Assembly: GCA_902786355.1 (NCBI GenBank)
Contig: CADABZ010000012.1
Location: forward strand, 38,308-102,307
DNA length: 64,000 nt
From: an uncultured Eubacteriales bacterium
GTDB lineage: Bacteria > Bacillota > Clostridia > Peptostreptococcales > Anaerovoracaceae
Direction of reading: 5' to 3'
This document shows positions 23,334-32,234 of the stretch, in pieces. A program made the translations under genes and the position numbers. Position 1 is the stretch's first letter; every line of letters starts with the position of its first letter. The notes beneath the pieces are model-generated. The model had not been told where the DNA came from and ran no database searches. It worked only from the letters and a program-made list of their open reading frames with translations.

Positions 23334-24191
23334 ATGAAGAACAAAAGAAGAGACGGCGTGAGAGTCAAAGGCCTTGACGGATACCACAATATACTTCCGT
23401 ATATCATGCCTAAGAGAACTGAAGCAGAAGTTTCCATGACTGAGCAGTTCGACGTCACAGACCTCGTGAAGTACATGAAGGAGAGAAATGAAGAGGAAGG
23501 CGTAAATATCAAGATTTTCCACTCGATCGTCACTGCTGTCGCAAGGACGGTATATCACAGACCGAGACTCAACTGGTTCATCTCCGGCAGATTTTATTAT
23601 GAGAGACCGGACATCACTTTCTCTTTCGTCGTAAAGCAGAAGTTCGAAGATACTGCTGACGAGACTCTTATGTTCATGAAAGTCAAACCTGACATGAACA
23701 TCGACTCCATATCGAAGCTGATCCTCGGCGATGTCAAAAAAGTCCGCAAGGATAAGAGCAACGATCTCGACAAGCTGATGAACTTCGTGGGAAGCCTGCC
23801 GAGGCCGTTCCTTGAAGGATTCTTCGCTACACTCAGAAGGCTTGAGTATCACGGTGTTATGCCTAAGGCTCTTACCGCAGGTGATCCTAACTACTCATCG
23901 GTGCTGCTGTCCAACCTCGGATCGATAGGAGCGGATTCGTGCTATCACCATCTGAGCAATTACGGTACATGCTCGGTAATGATCACGATCGGCAAGCTGC
24001 ATCAGGAGCAGAAGCTGATGTATGACGGAACATGGCAGCCGCGCGATGTCATCAACTGCACATTTAACATTGATGAGAGACTTGCAGACGGATTCTACTA
24101 CGCAAAATCTCTGCGGATCATGAAGTATCTGCTTGAGAATCCGAAATCGATGGAGGAGCCTATCTCACAGCCTGTGCCAGTCGAACTTTAA
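23334..24191 (+). CDS. E2-fold (2-oxoacid dehydrogenase acyltransferase-like) protein lacking the catalytic His
   Basis: A stand-alone 285-residue protein with the catalytic-domain fold of dihydrolipoamide acyltransferases / chloramphenicol acetyltransferase, without lipoyl or E1/E3-binding domains. VSMTEQFDVTDLVKYMKER near 34 and HSIVTAVARTVYHRPRLNWF near 64 are typical, as is SNLGSIGADSCYHHLSNYG near 198. In true E2 enzymes the C-terminal motif is DHRxxDG. Here it is DERLADGFY near 251, so the catalytic His is Glu while the Asp-Gly remains. It probably binds an acyl-thioester or acts through another mechanism. It sits between the glycerophosphodiesterase and a membrane protein in the same operon. 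No pyruvate dehydrogenase genes are near. Confidence 0.75.
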   Translation: MKNKRRDGVRVKGLDGYHNILPYIMPKRTEAEVSMTEQFDVTDLVKYMKERNEEEGVNIKIFHSIVTAVARTVYHRPRLNWFISGRFYYERPDITFSFVVKQKFEDTADETLMFMKVKPDMNIDSISKLILGDVKKVRKDKSNDLDKLMNFVGSLPRPFLEGFFATLRRLEYHGVMPKALTAGDPNYSSVLLSNLGSIGADSCYHHLSNYGTCSVMITIGKLHQEQKLMYDGTWQPRDVINCTFNIDERLADGFYYAKSLRIMKYLLENPKSMEEPISQPVPVEL

Positions 24192-24215
24192 ACCTCGGGG
24201 GACGGGGGTCTGACT

Positions 24216-24977
24216 ATGAGAAAACTGACAAGGGTATCAATATTTCACTATATACGGCTGACTTACCGTTCTGTGCTGTTTGTGCTTCTTCTGATCGCGT
24301 ATATCAGATACAGATTCAGCTACGGTGAGCAGCTGACCATAAGCATTGAGAGAATGCCGGTCATACTGTATGTCGTCTGGGCGGTTTTCGTTATTGAGAT
24401 GATCGGGCGGTTCTTCCCGAGTCCTTTCGAAAGCCCGGGAAGCCAGAAGCAGTTCGCCAGTACATACATCAAGACGGGCTGCTCGGATATAGTTATACCG
24501 GACAACAATGCTACCATGCTTGTTGCCATGATATGGATCGTTTTCAATGCAGCGTTCGGCGCTCTGCACATGCTGGGGATCCTCGATGACGGTGTCATGA
24601 TACTGCTCTGCAGCGCTTATTCAGTGTGCGACATGATCTGCATCCTGTTTTTCTGCCCGTTTCAGTCGTGGTTTCTCAAGAACAAATGCTGCAGCGCATG
24701 CAGGATATACAACTGGGACTATGCGATGATGTTTACTCCGCTTTTCTTCGTCGAAAAGACGTATACGTGGAGTCTTCTTGTGCTGTCTATCGCTCTGCTT
24801 GTAAGATGGGAGATAACCTTCTACAGGCATCCCGAGAGATTCTCTGAGAATACGAACGCTTACATGAAGTGCAGCAACTGCACAGAGAAGCTGTGCACTC
24901 ACAAAAAACAGCTGCACAGACTCTGGAAGCAGATAGAAGCTTATACTCTCGAACGAAGGAAAAGACTGGAGAATTAA
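24216..24977 (+). CDS. Cys-rich polytopic membrane protein of unknown function
   Basis: A 253-residue protein with about five to six membrane segments, near residues 15-30, 47-63, 100-120, 126-150 and 172-196. Two Cys clusters lie on probable cytoplasmic loops: KNKCCSACRIYNWD near 155 and a C-terminal CSNCTEKLC near 222, followed by a basic tail. The Cys spacing could bind zinc or an iron-sulfur cluster. I do not recognise a family. It is 24 bases after the E2-fold gene and 30 before the ABC-GNAT gene, so it belongs to the same operon and may work with them in the membrane. Confidence 0.6.
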   Translation: MRKLTRVSIFHYIRLTYRSVLFVLLLIAYIRYRFSYGEQLTISIERMPVILYVVWAVFVIEMIGRFFPSPFESPGSQKQFASTYIKTGCSDIVIPDNNATMLVAMIWIVFNAAFGALHMLGILDDGVMILLCSAYSVCDMICILFFCPFQSWFLKNKCCSACRIYNWDYAMMFTPLFFVEKTYTWSLLVLSIALLVRWEITFYRHPERFSENTNAYMKCSNCTEKLCTHKKQLHRLWKQIEAYTLERRKRLEN

Positions 24978-25007
24978 CAGTCCGTTGTCACGGAAAAGGA
25001 GGGGGAC

Positions 25008-27371
25008 ATGGCAGGACCGGGACCGGGCCGTATGGGCCCGATGCGTTTTCTTACTGACGAAGAAAAGCAGAATATGCCTAAGGTGACAATGCCTCTTCTG
25101 AAGAGGATCCTGAGTTACCTTAAACCATACTGGCTGCAGTTTGTATTCGTGTTCATCGCGATACTGCTTTCAGCTACTATAGGCCTGATGCCGTCGATCA
25201 TAACAGGCCGCATCGTCGATGAGGCACTTGTTGGAAAGAATATGGAGCTTCTCATCCGGCTGCTCCTTATGGCTTTTGCTGCGCTTACAATAAGCCAGCT
25301 TGTCGGAGTGCTTGAGAATTACATCAACGCATGGATATCGCAGAGGATCATCTTCGATATGCGAAACCAGATGTACAAGCACCTCCAGTACATGCCGCAC
25401 TCTTTCTTCACAACAGAGAAGCAGGGCGACATCATCACCAGGATGAATACTGACATCAGCGGTGTCAGCTCTGTGATCAGCGGAACGCTGTCCAATATCG
25501 TCAGCAATGTCGCCACTGTAATAACGACTCTCATAGCGCTGTTCAGCATGAGCCCGCATCTTGCGACTGTGGGTATCCTTGTTATCCCGCTTCTGATCCT
25601 TCCGACGAGGACAGCCGGCAGGACCAGGTGGAAATATCTCACGCAGAGCCAGGCCAAAAGCGATGAGCTGAACCAGAAGATCGACGAGACTCTCTCGGTC
25701 AGCGGGTCTATGCTGGTCAAGATATTCACCCGTGAGCAGAAGGAATACGATGATTTTGTCAGGATCAACAAGGAGGTCACCGATCTCAATCTCAAAGAGC
25801 AGAGATCAGGACAGCTCTTCAGGGTCGTCATGGGCATGTTCACACAGCTCGGACCACTCCTCATATATTTTGCGGGAGGATACTTCATCATAAGAAACAT
25901 CGACCCGAATCTGACGGTCGGTATGATCACAGCCACGGTAGCACTTATCAACAGGCTCTACCGGCCGGTGGAGCAGCTTCTCAACCTGTCGGTCGATTTC
26001 ACCAGATCACTGGCTCTGTTCACCCGTATCTTCGATTATTTTGACAGGGAGAATACGATCGTCTCACCTGCCGACGGCAAAAAACCGGATGTGGATAACA
26101 AGCCGATCACATACGAACATGTTGCGTTCAGCTACAACCCGGAAAATCCTATCCTGACCGATGTGGACTTCGAAGTTCCAGGCGGTTCAATGTACGCCAT
26201 AGTCGGGCCGTCCGGCTCGGGCAAATCCACAGTAGTCAATCTTATACCGAGGCTGTACGATGTGTGCGGCGGAAGCGTTAAGGTAGCAGGTGTGGATGTC
26301 AGGGATTTTGACCTTGAATACCTCAGGCGGCAGATAGGTGTGGTCACACAGGAGACTTATCTGTTCAACGGTACGATCCTTGAGAATCTCAGATATGCCA
26401 ATGACAGCGCCTCCACAGAGGAGATAGAGGCTGCCTGCAGGATAGCCAATATCCACGATTTCATAGCAAATCAGCCTGACGGATACAATACTCAGGTAGG
26501 CAACCGTGGACTCAAGCTCTCCGGAGGTGAGAAACAGAGGCTTTCCCTGGCGAGAGTCATACTTAAAGATCCGAAGATACTGATCCTCGACGAGGCGACT
26601 TCGGCACTCGACTCCATATCCGAAAACTCGATCCAGGACGCTCTTGAGAAGATGATGGAGGGGCGCACGAGCATTGTCATTGCGCACAGGCTGTCCACCA
26701 TCCTCAAGGCAGATAAGATACTTGTCGTCAAGGGCGGAGTCATAGCAGAGCAGGGCACCCACGAGGAGCTCCTAGCTCTGGGCGGAACATACAAAGATCT
26801 GTACGAGACACAGTTCCGTCAGGCTATAGACAGTGAGGCTGCAAGGACCGGATCTGAAAGCGACGGGCTGAATATAGAGACGCTGTCTTCGCAGTATTCC
26901 GTGAAGAAGATCACCGAGGCGGATATATCAACTGTCTACAGGCTGGCCAAGTCAAACTCGAAATACTACGAATACATGAATACCGTTCCTACGAGAGAGA
27001 GCCTGACGGAGATCATATCCGACATCCCTGACGGAGCGCAGAAGAACTGCAAGCATTTTGTCGGATTCTATAACAGCGATGACGTGCTGGTCGCAGTTAT
27101 GGATCTCATCACAGGCTATCCGGAAGGCGATGATGCTTTCATAGGGTGGTTCATGGTGGACGGAGCTATGCAGGGCCGCGGAGTCGGGTCTCAGATCATA
27201 GCTGACGTCAGAGCTTCTATGAAGGCTGCAGGCTACGACTACCTGTCCCTCGGTTGCAGCAGCAATAATGAAGAGGCGATGACCTTCTGGAAAAACCAGG
27301 GGTTCCGCGAGACCGGGGTACAGCAGGAGGCAGACGGATATACAGTCGTCGGCCTTGCGAAAGATATATAG
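25008..27371 (+). CDS. ABC exporter half-transporter fused to a C-terminal GNAT acetyltransferase
   Basis: A 787-residue protein. Residues 1-25 are Gly/Pro/Met-rich, a form common in the second subunit of Clostridial heterodimeric exporters. Residues 35-330 are a six-helix type IV exporter membrane domain. Residues 365-605 are the ATPase with Walker A GPSGSGKST, Q-loop VVTQETYLFNG, signature LSGGEKQRLSLAR, Walker B ILILDEATSALDS and the switch His in IAHRLS. After a Ser/Ala linker, residues about 640-787 are a GNAT domain (QGRGVGSQIIADVRASMK is the acetyl-CoA loop, GFRETGV the last strand). A strong AGGAGGG site precedes ATG 25008. No partner half-transporter is adjacent, so it may be a homodimer. 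The fusion is unusual. Confidence 0.88.
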   Translation: MAGPGPGRMGPMRFLTDEEKQNMPKVTMPLLKRILSYLKPYWLQFVFVFIAILLSATIGLMPSIITGRIVDEALVGKNMELLIRLLLMAFAALTISQLVGVLENYINAWISQRIIFDMRNQMYKHLQYMPHSFFTTEKQGDIITRMNTDISGVSSVISGTLSNIVSNVATVITTLIALFSMSPHLATVGILVIPLLILPTRTAGRTRWKYLTQSQAKSDELNQKIDETLSVSGSMLVKIFTREQKEYDDFVRINKEVTDLNLKEQRSGQLFRVVMGMFTQLGPLLIYFAGGYFIIRNIDPNLTVGMITATVALINRLYRPVEQLLNLSVDFTRSLALFTRIFDYFDRENTIVSPADGKKPDVDNKPITYEHVAFSYNPENPILTDVDFEVPGGSMYAIVGPSGSGKSTVVNLIPRLYDVCGGSVKVAGVDVRDFDLEYLRRQIGVVTQETYLFNGTILENLRYANDSASTEEIEAACRIANIHDFIANQPDGYNTQVGNRGLKLSGGEKQRLSLARVILKDPKILILDEATSALDSISENSIQDALEKMMEGRTSIVIAHRLSTILKADKILVVKGGVIAEQGTHEELLALGGTYKDLYETQFRQAIDSEAARTGSESDGLNIETLSSQYSVKKITEADISTVYRLAKSNSKYYEYMNTVPTRESLTEIISDIPDGAQKNCKHFVGFYNSDDVLVAVMDLITGYPEGDDAFIGWFMVDGAMQGRGVGSQIIADVRASMKAAGYDYLSLGCSSNNEEAMTFWKNQGFRETGVQQEADGYTVVGLAKDI

Positions 27372-27396
27372 TGATAAACATCAGAGACAGACAGTG

Positions 27397-28641
27397 ATGC
27401 AGACGAAACTTGGCACTAAATTCTGGATAGCGATGGCCGTGTTCGGGCTCATGGGACAGGTCGCATGGGTCGTGGAGAACATGTACTTTAATGTGTTCAT
27501 ATACAAAATGTTCCACGCGACTCCTGCCGACATCTCGCTGATGGTCATGGCGAGCGCTGTCACTGCGGCACTGACTACAATTATCATGGGCGCGGTGTCT
27601 GACAAGGTCGGGAAGCGCAAGGCCTTCATGACCGCCGGCTATATCATCTGGGGCATAAGCATTATCAGTTTTGCATATATCAAAAGCATATTCATGACGA
27701 TCGTCATGGACTGCGTGATGACATACTTCGGTTCGACTGCCAATGATGCTGCGTACAACGCCTGGCTTACTGACAGGGGAGATTCCACCAACAGGGGAAA
27801 GATCGAGGGTGTCAACTCGATGATGCCTCTTGTCGCGATACTGGTCGTATTCGGCGGTTTCATGAGCTTCAACCTTGATACTCATCATGCATGGACGGTC
27901 ATCTACTATATCATCGGTATAACGACGACTCTTATCGGAGCTGCCGGCTGGTTCATGATAGAAGATGCGCCTGACCTTAAGCCTTCAGAAGAGAGCCTCG
28001 CTGAGACCCTGACTTACAGTTTCAGGCCGTCTGTTGCAAGGGAGAATAAAGCATTGTATCTCGGACTGCTTAACTTTGCAGTGTTCGGGATATCCATACA
28101 GGTATTCATGCCGTATCTTCTGATTTACTATGAGAAGACTCTCGGCATGGATAATTACGTCCTCATATTCGCGCCGGCAATCATTCTGGCGGCCATATTC
28201 ACTGTTTTCTACGGCAGACGCTATGACAGTCAGGGATTCATGAGGAGCATAGTTCCGGCGATGCTGATGCTGCTGGTCGGTTATGCAGTGCTGTTCTTCA
28301 CAAAGACGACTGTGCCTGTCTTCATCGGTTCGCTTCTGATGATGTGCGGATATCTTTCGGGAATGTCGGTGTTCGGAGCTCTCATAAGGGACAATATACC
28401 TGAGGGCAGATCGGGCCAGTTCCAGGGCGTCAGGATCATAGGACAGGTGTTCATACCTGGGCTCATCGGGCCGGCTCTCGGGGCATGGATACTGAAGGAT
28501 GCGGAAGTGATCGCCAACAGTGACGGTACAACGTCATTCCTGCCTGACAGGGGCATCTGGTCAGCAGCCGCAGCGGTCCTTGTGATACTGCTGGCGGTGC
28601 TTGCCGGTACATTCAGAACGGGCAGAAAAAAGAACGGGTAA
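27397..28641 (+). CDS. MFS transporter
   Basis: A 414-residue polytopic protein with about 12 membrane segments. The MFS loop motif appears as GAVSDKVGKRKAFMTAG near residue 67 and, in the second half, as FYGRRYDSQGFMRS. The loop ASTNDAAYNAWLTDRGDSTNRGK-like stretch near 125-147 is typical of sugar or drug family members of the GPH-like branch. Its start lies 26 bases after the ABC-GNAT stop with only a weak ribosome binding site. The second MFS in the same array differs clearly from the first. Substrate unknown. Confidence 0.75.
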   Translation: MQTKLGTKFWIAMAVFGLMGQVAWVVENMYFNVFIYKMFHATPADISLMVMASAVTAALTTIIMGAVSDKVGKRKAFMTAGYIIWGISIISFAYIKSIFMTIVMDCVMTYFGSTANDAAYNAWLTDRGDSTNRGKIEGVNSMMPLVAILVVFGGFMSFNLDTHHAWTVIYYIIGITTTLIGAAGWFMIEDAPDLKPSEESLAETLTYSFRPSVARENKALYLGLLNFAVFGISIQVFMPYLLIYYEKTLGMDNYVLIFAPAIILAAIFTVFYGRRYDSQGFMRSIVPAMLMLLVGYAVLFFTKTTVPVFIGSLLMMCGYLSGMSVFGALIRDNIPEGRSGQFQGVRIIGQVFIPGLIGPALGAWILKDAEVIANSDGTTSFLPDRGIWSAAAAVLVILLAVLAGTFRTGRKKNG

Positions 28642-28662
28642 ATTCACATTACGGAGAACGAT

Positions 28663-29913
28663 ATGGGCCTTGTATTCAGAAAAGCGACATTCGATGACCT
28701 TGAGGACATCGTGAGAATATATGACAAAAGCCATGATGCAGAGGAAGCCGGGCTTACGACAACCGGATGGAAAAGAGGGATATATCCCGTCCGTGAGGTT
28801 GCAGAGGCTTCGCTTTCGCGCGATGACATGTATGTGGCTGAACTGACTGATGAGGATCATCCTGAGCCGAGGATCGTAGCATCCGGAGTGATCAATCAGA
28901 TACAGGTTGATGTATATGCCGACTGTGACTGGATATACAGGGGGCCAGACGATGATGTCTGTGTTCTCCACACGCTTGTGGTGGATCCGGGTGCACGCGG
29001 CAAAGGTATCGGACCTGCATTCGTAGGATTCTACGAGGACATTGCGGCTAAGGAAGGCTGCTCGATACTCAGGATAGACACGAATGCACTCAATAAGAGA
29101 GCCCGCAGGCTGTATGCAGGACTGGGATATACCGAGTCCGGGGTAGCTCCGACACTCTTCAATGGGCTTAAGAATATAGACCTTGTAATGCTGGAGAAAT
29201 TCATCGGTACAGATATACAGCGGCGCCTTCGGGAGATGCAGGATGATAAATATGCAGACTTTCAGATGGCTCTGATCCCGGGCAAGGAACGTGAGCGCGC
29301 GATCGGCGTGCGTACACCTCAGCTGAGAGCTATGGCGAAAGAACTGTACAGGGCCTCTCAGAAAGGCGATGAGGCAGCAAAGAAAGAGCTTGACGCTTTC
29401 CTCGCAGCACTGCCGCATAAGTACTTCGATGAGATGCAGCTGCATGCGTTCATCATTTCAGAGATCAGAGATTTTGACACATGCATGGCGGAGGTCGAGA
29501 GATTCCTGCCGCACATAGACAACTGGGCGACCTGCGACCAGCTGTCGCCTAAGGTGTTCAGAAAACATAAGCAGGAGCTGCTTTCACACATTGACAGCTG
29601 GCTTGGGTCGGATCACACATATACGGTCAGGTTCGGGATTGGGATGCTGATGCAGCATTTCCTCGATGGAGACTTTGATATATCATATATGGACAGGATC
29701 GCGGAGATCCGCTCAGATGAATACTATATCAACATGATGATCGCCTGGTACTTTGCGACGGCGCTGGCAAAGCAGTATGGACCTGCGCTGGCAGTGCTGA
29801 AGGAGCAGAGACTGGAAAAGTGGACGCACAACAAAGCCATCCAGAAAGCGATCGAAAGCCGCAGGATAACCGATGAACAGAAGACGTACCTGCGCACACT
29901 TAAAATCAGGTAA
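28663..29913 (+). CDS. GNAT acetyltransferase fused to AlkD-like DNA alkylation repair domain
   Basis: A 416-residue two-domain protein. Residues 1-185 are a GNAT domain: the acetyl-CoA motif is VVDPGARGKGIGPAFVGF near 106, with ALNKRARRLYAGLGY near 145. Residues 190-416 are an AlkD/HEAT-like domain of the DNA alkylation repair family, with GVRTPQLRAMAKEL near 225, VERFLPHIDNWATCDQLSPK near 280 and RFGIGMLMQHFLD near 325. AlkD enzymes remove alkylated bases such as 7-methylguanine. The two activities in one chain suggest a stress or damage-linked protein, or a moonlighting HEAT scaffold. It sits 21 bases after the MFS gene and 2 bases before rarA, which supports a DNA repair context. Confidence 0.85.
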   Translation: MGLVFRKATFDDLEDIVRIYDKSHDAEEAGLTTTGWKRGIYPVREVAEASLSRDDMYVAELTDEDHPEPRIVASGVINQIQVDVYADCDWIYRGPDDDVCVLHTLVVDPGARGKGIGPAFVGFYEDIAAKEGCSILRIDTNALNKRARRLYAGLGYTESGVAPTLFNGLKNIDLVMLEKFIGTDIQRRLREMQDDKYADFQMALIPGKERERAIGVRTPQLRAMAKELYRASQKGDEAAKKELDAFLAALPHKYFDEMQLHAFIISEIRDFDTCMAEVERFLPHIDNWATCDQLSPKVFRKHKQELLSHIDSWLGSDHTYTVRFGIGMLMQHFLDGDFDISYMDRIAEIRSDEYYINMMIAWYFATALAKQYGPALAVLKEQRLEKWTHNKAIQKAIESRRITDEQKTYLRTLKIR

Positions 29914-29915
29914 TT

Positions 29916-31262
29916 ATGAGTCAGATCAGTCTATTTGAAACAGAGAATAACAGCAGTCAGCCGCTTGCGGCAAGGATGCGCCCGAGGAATCTCGATGAGT
30001 ACGTCGGGCAGGAGCATCTTGTCGGACCGGGAAAAGTGCTGAGAAATATGATAGAAAGGGACAGCGTCTCTTCGATGATATTCTGGGGTCCTCCGGGAGT
30101 GGGCAAAACCACCCTCGCGCAGATAATAGCTGCCGGTACGAATGCTCAGTTCATCACATTCAGTGCAGTGACCAGCGGGATCAAGGATATCAAGAATGTC
30201 ATGCAGCAGGCTGACCGCATGACAGCCCTCGGCGCGAGGACTATTGTTTTCGTGGACGAGATACACAGATTCAACAAGGCCCAGCAGGATGCCTTCCTGC
30301 CTTTTGTCGAGAAGGGCAGTATAGTTCTCATAGGAGCTACTACGGAGAACCCGTCTTTTGAGGTCAACGGGGCGCTTCTTTCGAGGTGCAAGGTCTTTGT
30401 GCTTCATCAGCTGAGCCAGGAGAATATAGCTCAGCTTGTGAGAAATGCTCTTGCCGATCCGAGAGGCTTCGGGGATATGGAAGTCAGGATCAGCGATGAT
30501 GAGATCAATGCACTTGCAGCATTCGCGAACGGTGATGCGAGGACAGCTCTTTCCACACTTGAGATGATGGTCCTCAATGCAGATCACAGCGTTGATAAAA
30601 AGACAGGACGGGAAGTCGTTACGATCACGCCGGATGACTTTGAACAGTGCACATCGAGAAAGTCGCTTCTCTACGATAAGCAGGGCGAAGAGCACTACAA
30701 TCTCATTTCGGCTCTCCACAAGTCCATGAGAAATTCGGATGCGGATGCAGCTGTATACTGGCTGGCTCGCATGCTTGAGTCCGGGGAAGATCCGATGTAT
30801 ATAGCACGGCGCGTGACAAGGTTCGCAGCAGAAGATGTCGGCCTTGCTGATCCGAGAGCACTCGAGCTTTCAGTGGCAGCTTTTCAGGCGTGTCATCTCA
30901 TCGGTATGCCTGAGTGCAGCGTTCATCTTACTGAGGCTGTCATATACAACGCTCTTGCTCCGAAGTCAAATGCGATGGAGGTCGCATATATGCAGGCGGC
31001 AGCAGATGCGAACAGCAGCATCGCAGAGCCTGTTCCGCTCCATATAAGAAATGCGCCGACTAAGCTCATGAAGGAGCTTGACTACGGAAAAGGTTACATA
31101 TATGCCCACGACACGGAAGACAAGATCGCGGATATGGAGTGCCTGCCGGACAATCTGAGAGGCAGACAGTACTATCACCCTGGCGATCAGGGCTTTGAGC
31201 CGAGGTTCAGAGACAGATACGAGGCCATTAAGAAATGGCGCGAAGATCACAAAAAACGCTGA
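29916..31262 (+). CDS. rarA: Replication-associated recombination protein A (MgsA/RarA AAA+ ATPase)
   Basis: A 448-residue clamp-loader-like AAA+ ATPase. It has the N-terminal segment ARMRPRNLDEYVGQEHLVG at 19-37, Walker A WGPPGVGKTTLAQ near 51, Walker B IVFVDEIHRFNKAQQD near 108, sensor 1 GATTENPSFEVN and the family C-terminal tetramerisation part. RarA acts at stalled replication forks. The start lies 2 bases after the GNAT-AlkD stop, so translation is coupled. It closes the forward array; a terminator follows. Confidence 0.93.
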   Translation: MSQISLFETENNSSQPLAARMRPRNLDEYVGQEHLVGPGKVLRNMIERDSVSSMIFWGPPGVGKTTLAQIIAAGTNAQFITFSAVTSGIKDIKNVMQQADRMTALGARTIVFVDEIHRFNKAQQDAFLPFVEKGSIVLIGATTENPSFEVNGALLSRCKVFVLHQLSQENIAQLVRNALADPRGFGDMEVRISDDEINALAAFANGDARTALSTLEMMVLNADHSVDKKTGREVVTITPDDFEQCTSRKSLLYDKQGEEHYNLISALHKSMRNSDADAAVYWLARMLESGEDPMYIARRVTRFAAEDVGLADPRALELSVAAFQACHLIGMPECSVHLTEAVIYNALAPKSNAMEVAYMQAAADANSSIAEPVPLHIRNAPTKLMKELDYGKGYIYAHDTEDKIADMECLPDNLRGRQYYHPGDQGFEPRFRDRYEAIKKWREDHKKR

Positions 31263-31295
31263 TATCGATACAGGCTGAAATACTTGCATAACAAA

Positions 31296-31325
31296 ACAGA
31301 CTCCCCCGCGGGAGTCTGTCGTTTT
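31296..31325. terminator. Bidirectional intrinsic terminator
   Basis: ACAGACTCCC (31296-31305) and GGGAGTCTGT (31310-31319) form a perfect 10-bp stem with a CCGC loop. TTTT lies to the right and AAAA to the left. It separates convergent rarA and deoD. Confidence 0.92.
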
Positions 31326-31338
31326 ATAGAGTCAGCTG

Positions 31339-32046
31339 CTAAGCGATCTCGAGTGCGATCTCCATCATCTTGGTGAATGAATTCTGACGCTCTTCAGCGG
31401 TAGTGTTTTCTTCAGGATAATTGAAGGAGTCGGATACCGTGCAGATGCACAGACCGTTTTTGCCGAGTCTTGCAGCGTTGCAGTACAGAGCAGCGGATTC
31501 CATCTCCACGCCGAGAACGCCCATCTTGGACCATGCCATAGCGGAAGCGGCGTCGTCATAGAACATGTCTGAGGAGAGGATGTTGCCTACCTTGAATCTG
31601 ACTCCTGATTTCCTTGTAGCGGCGACTGCCTTTTCGAGGATCTCATAGGAAGCTATAGGGCAGAATGTGCCAGGCAGCTCGTACTGTGCGGCATAGTTTC
31701 CGTTGGTGCATGCTCCCTGAGCGATTATGATGTCTCTCACATGGAGTTCCGGATCTATGGATCCGCAGGAACCTATCCTGATGATGTTCTTAACATCATA
31801 GAAAGCGAAAAGCTCGTATGAATAGATCCCGATTGCCGGCTGGCCCATTCCCGAAGCCATTACAGACACACGTTTGCCCTTGTAAGTTCCGGTATAACCC
31901 TGAACGCCTCTGACGTTGTTGACGAGGACCGGGTTCTCAAGGAAATTCTCAGCTATGAACTTGCTGCGGAGCGGATCGCCCGGCATCAGTACTGTTTCGG
32001 CAAAATCGCCGGCTTTTGCATTTATATGAGGAGTTGGAATAGGCAT
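31339..32046 (-). CDS. deoD: Purine-nucleoside phosphorylase (DeoD type)
   Basis: A 235-residue high-molecular-mass purine nucleoside phosphorylase. The start is MPIPTPHINAKAGDFA. VLMPGDPLRSKFIAE near residue 19 has the phosphate-binding Asp/Arg. RIGSCGSI near 87 follows, as does VLGVEMESAALY near 175 with the ribose-binding Met-Glu, and CTVSDSF near 200 has the base-contacting Asp. It cleaves purine (deoxy)nucleosides with phosphate for salvage. ATG 32046 is preceded by AAGGGGG at 8 bases and gives the normal N-terminus. It is a single gene, divergent from asnS. Confidence 0.94.
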   Translation of the reverse strand: MPIPTPHINAKAGDFAETVLMPGDPLRSKFIAENFLENPVLVNNVRGVQGYTGTYKGKRVSVMASGMGQPAIGIYSYELFAFYDVKNIIRIGSCGSIDPELHVRDIIIAQGACTNGNYAAQYELPGTFCPIASYEILEKAVAATRKSGVRFKVGNILSSDMFYDDAASAMAWSKMGVLGVEMESAALYCNAARLGKNGLCICTVSDSFNYPEENTTAEERQNSFTKMMEIALEIA

Positions 32047-32117
32047 AGTTTTCCCCCTTTTCTGTATTAACAATGGATTATCTGTCTGATGATCCGCATC
32101 GCGGAGCTGCTATGTGT

Positions 32118-32126
32118 ATTGTAACA
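32118..32126 (-). promoter_or_regulatory. Extended -10 promoter of deoD
   Basis: On the minus strand TGT-TACAAT (TACAAT at 32123-32118) is an extended -10 element. The -35 region is poor. Transcription would begin near 32111, about 65 bases before the ATG. Confidence 0.4.
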
Positions 32127-32234
32127 TATTTTTGCATAGAGAACATCCGGAGTGCGCAGAAGAGATAAATGCCTGTAAAATCAAAGAAAACGTGTATGCA
32201 GAGCAGATTTGTGATGACATGGAGAGCGTCTGTG

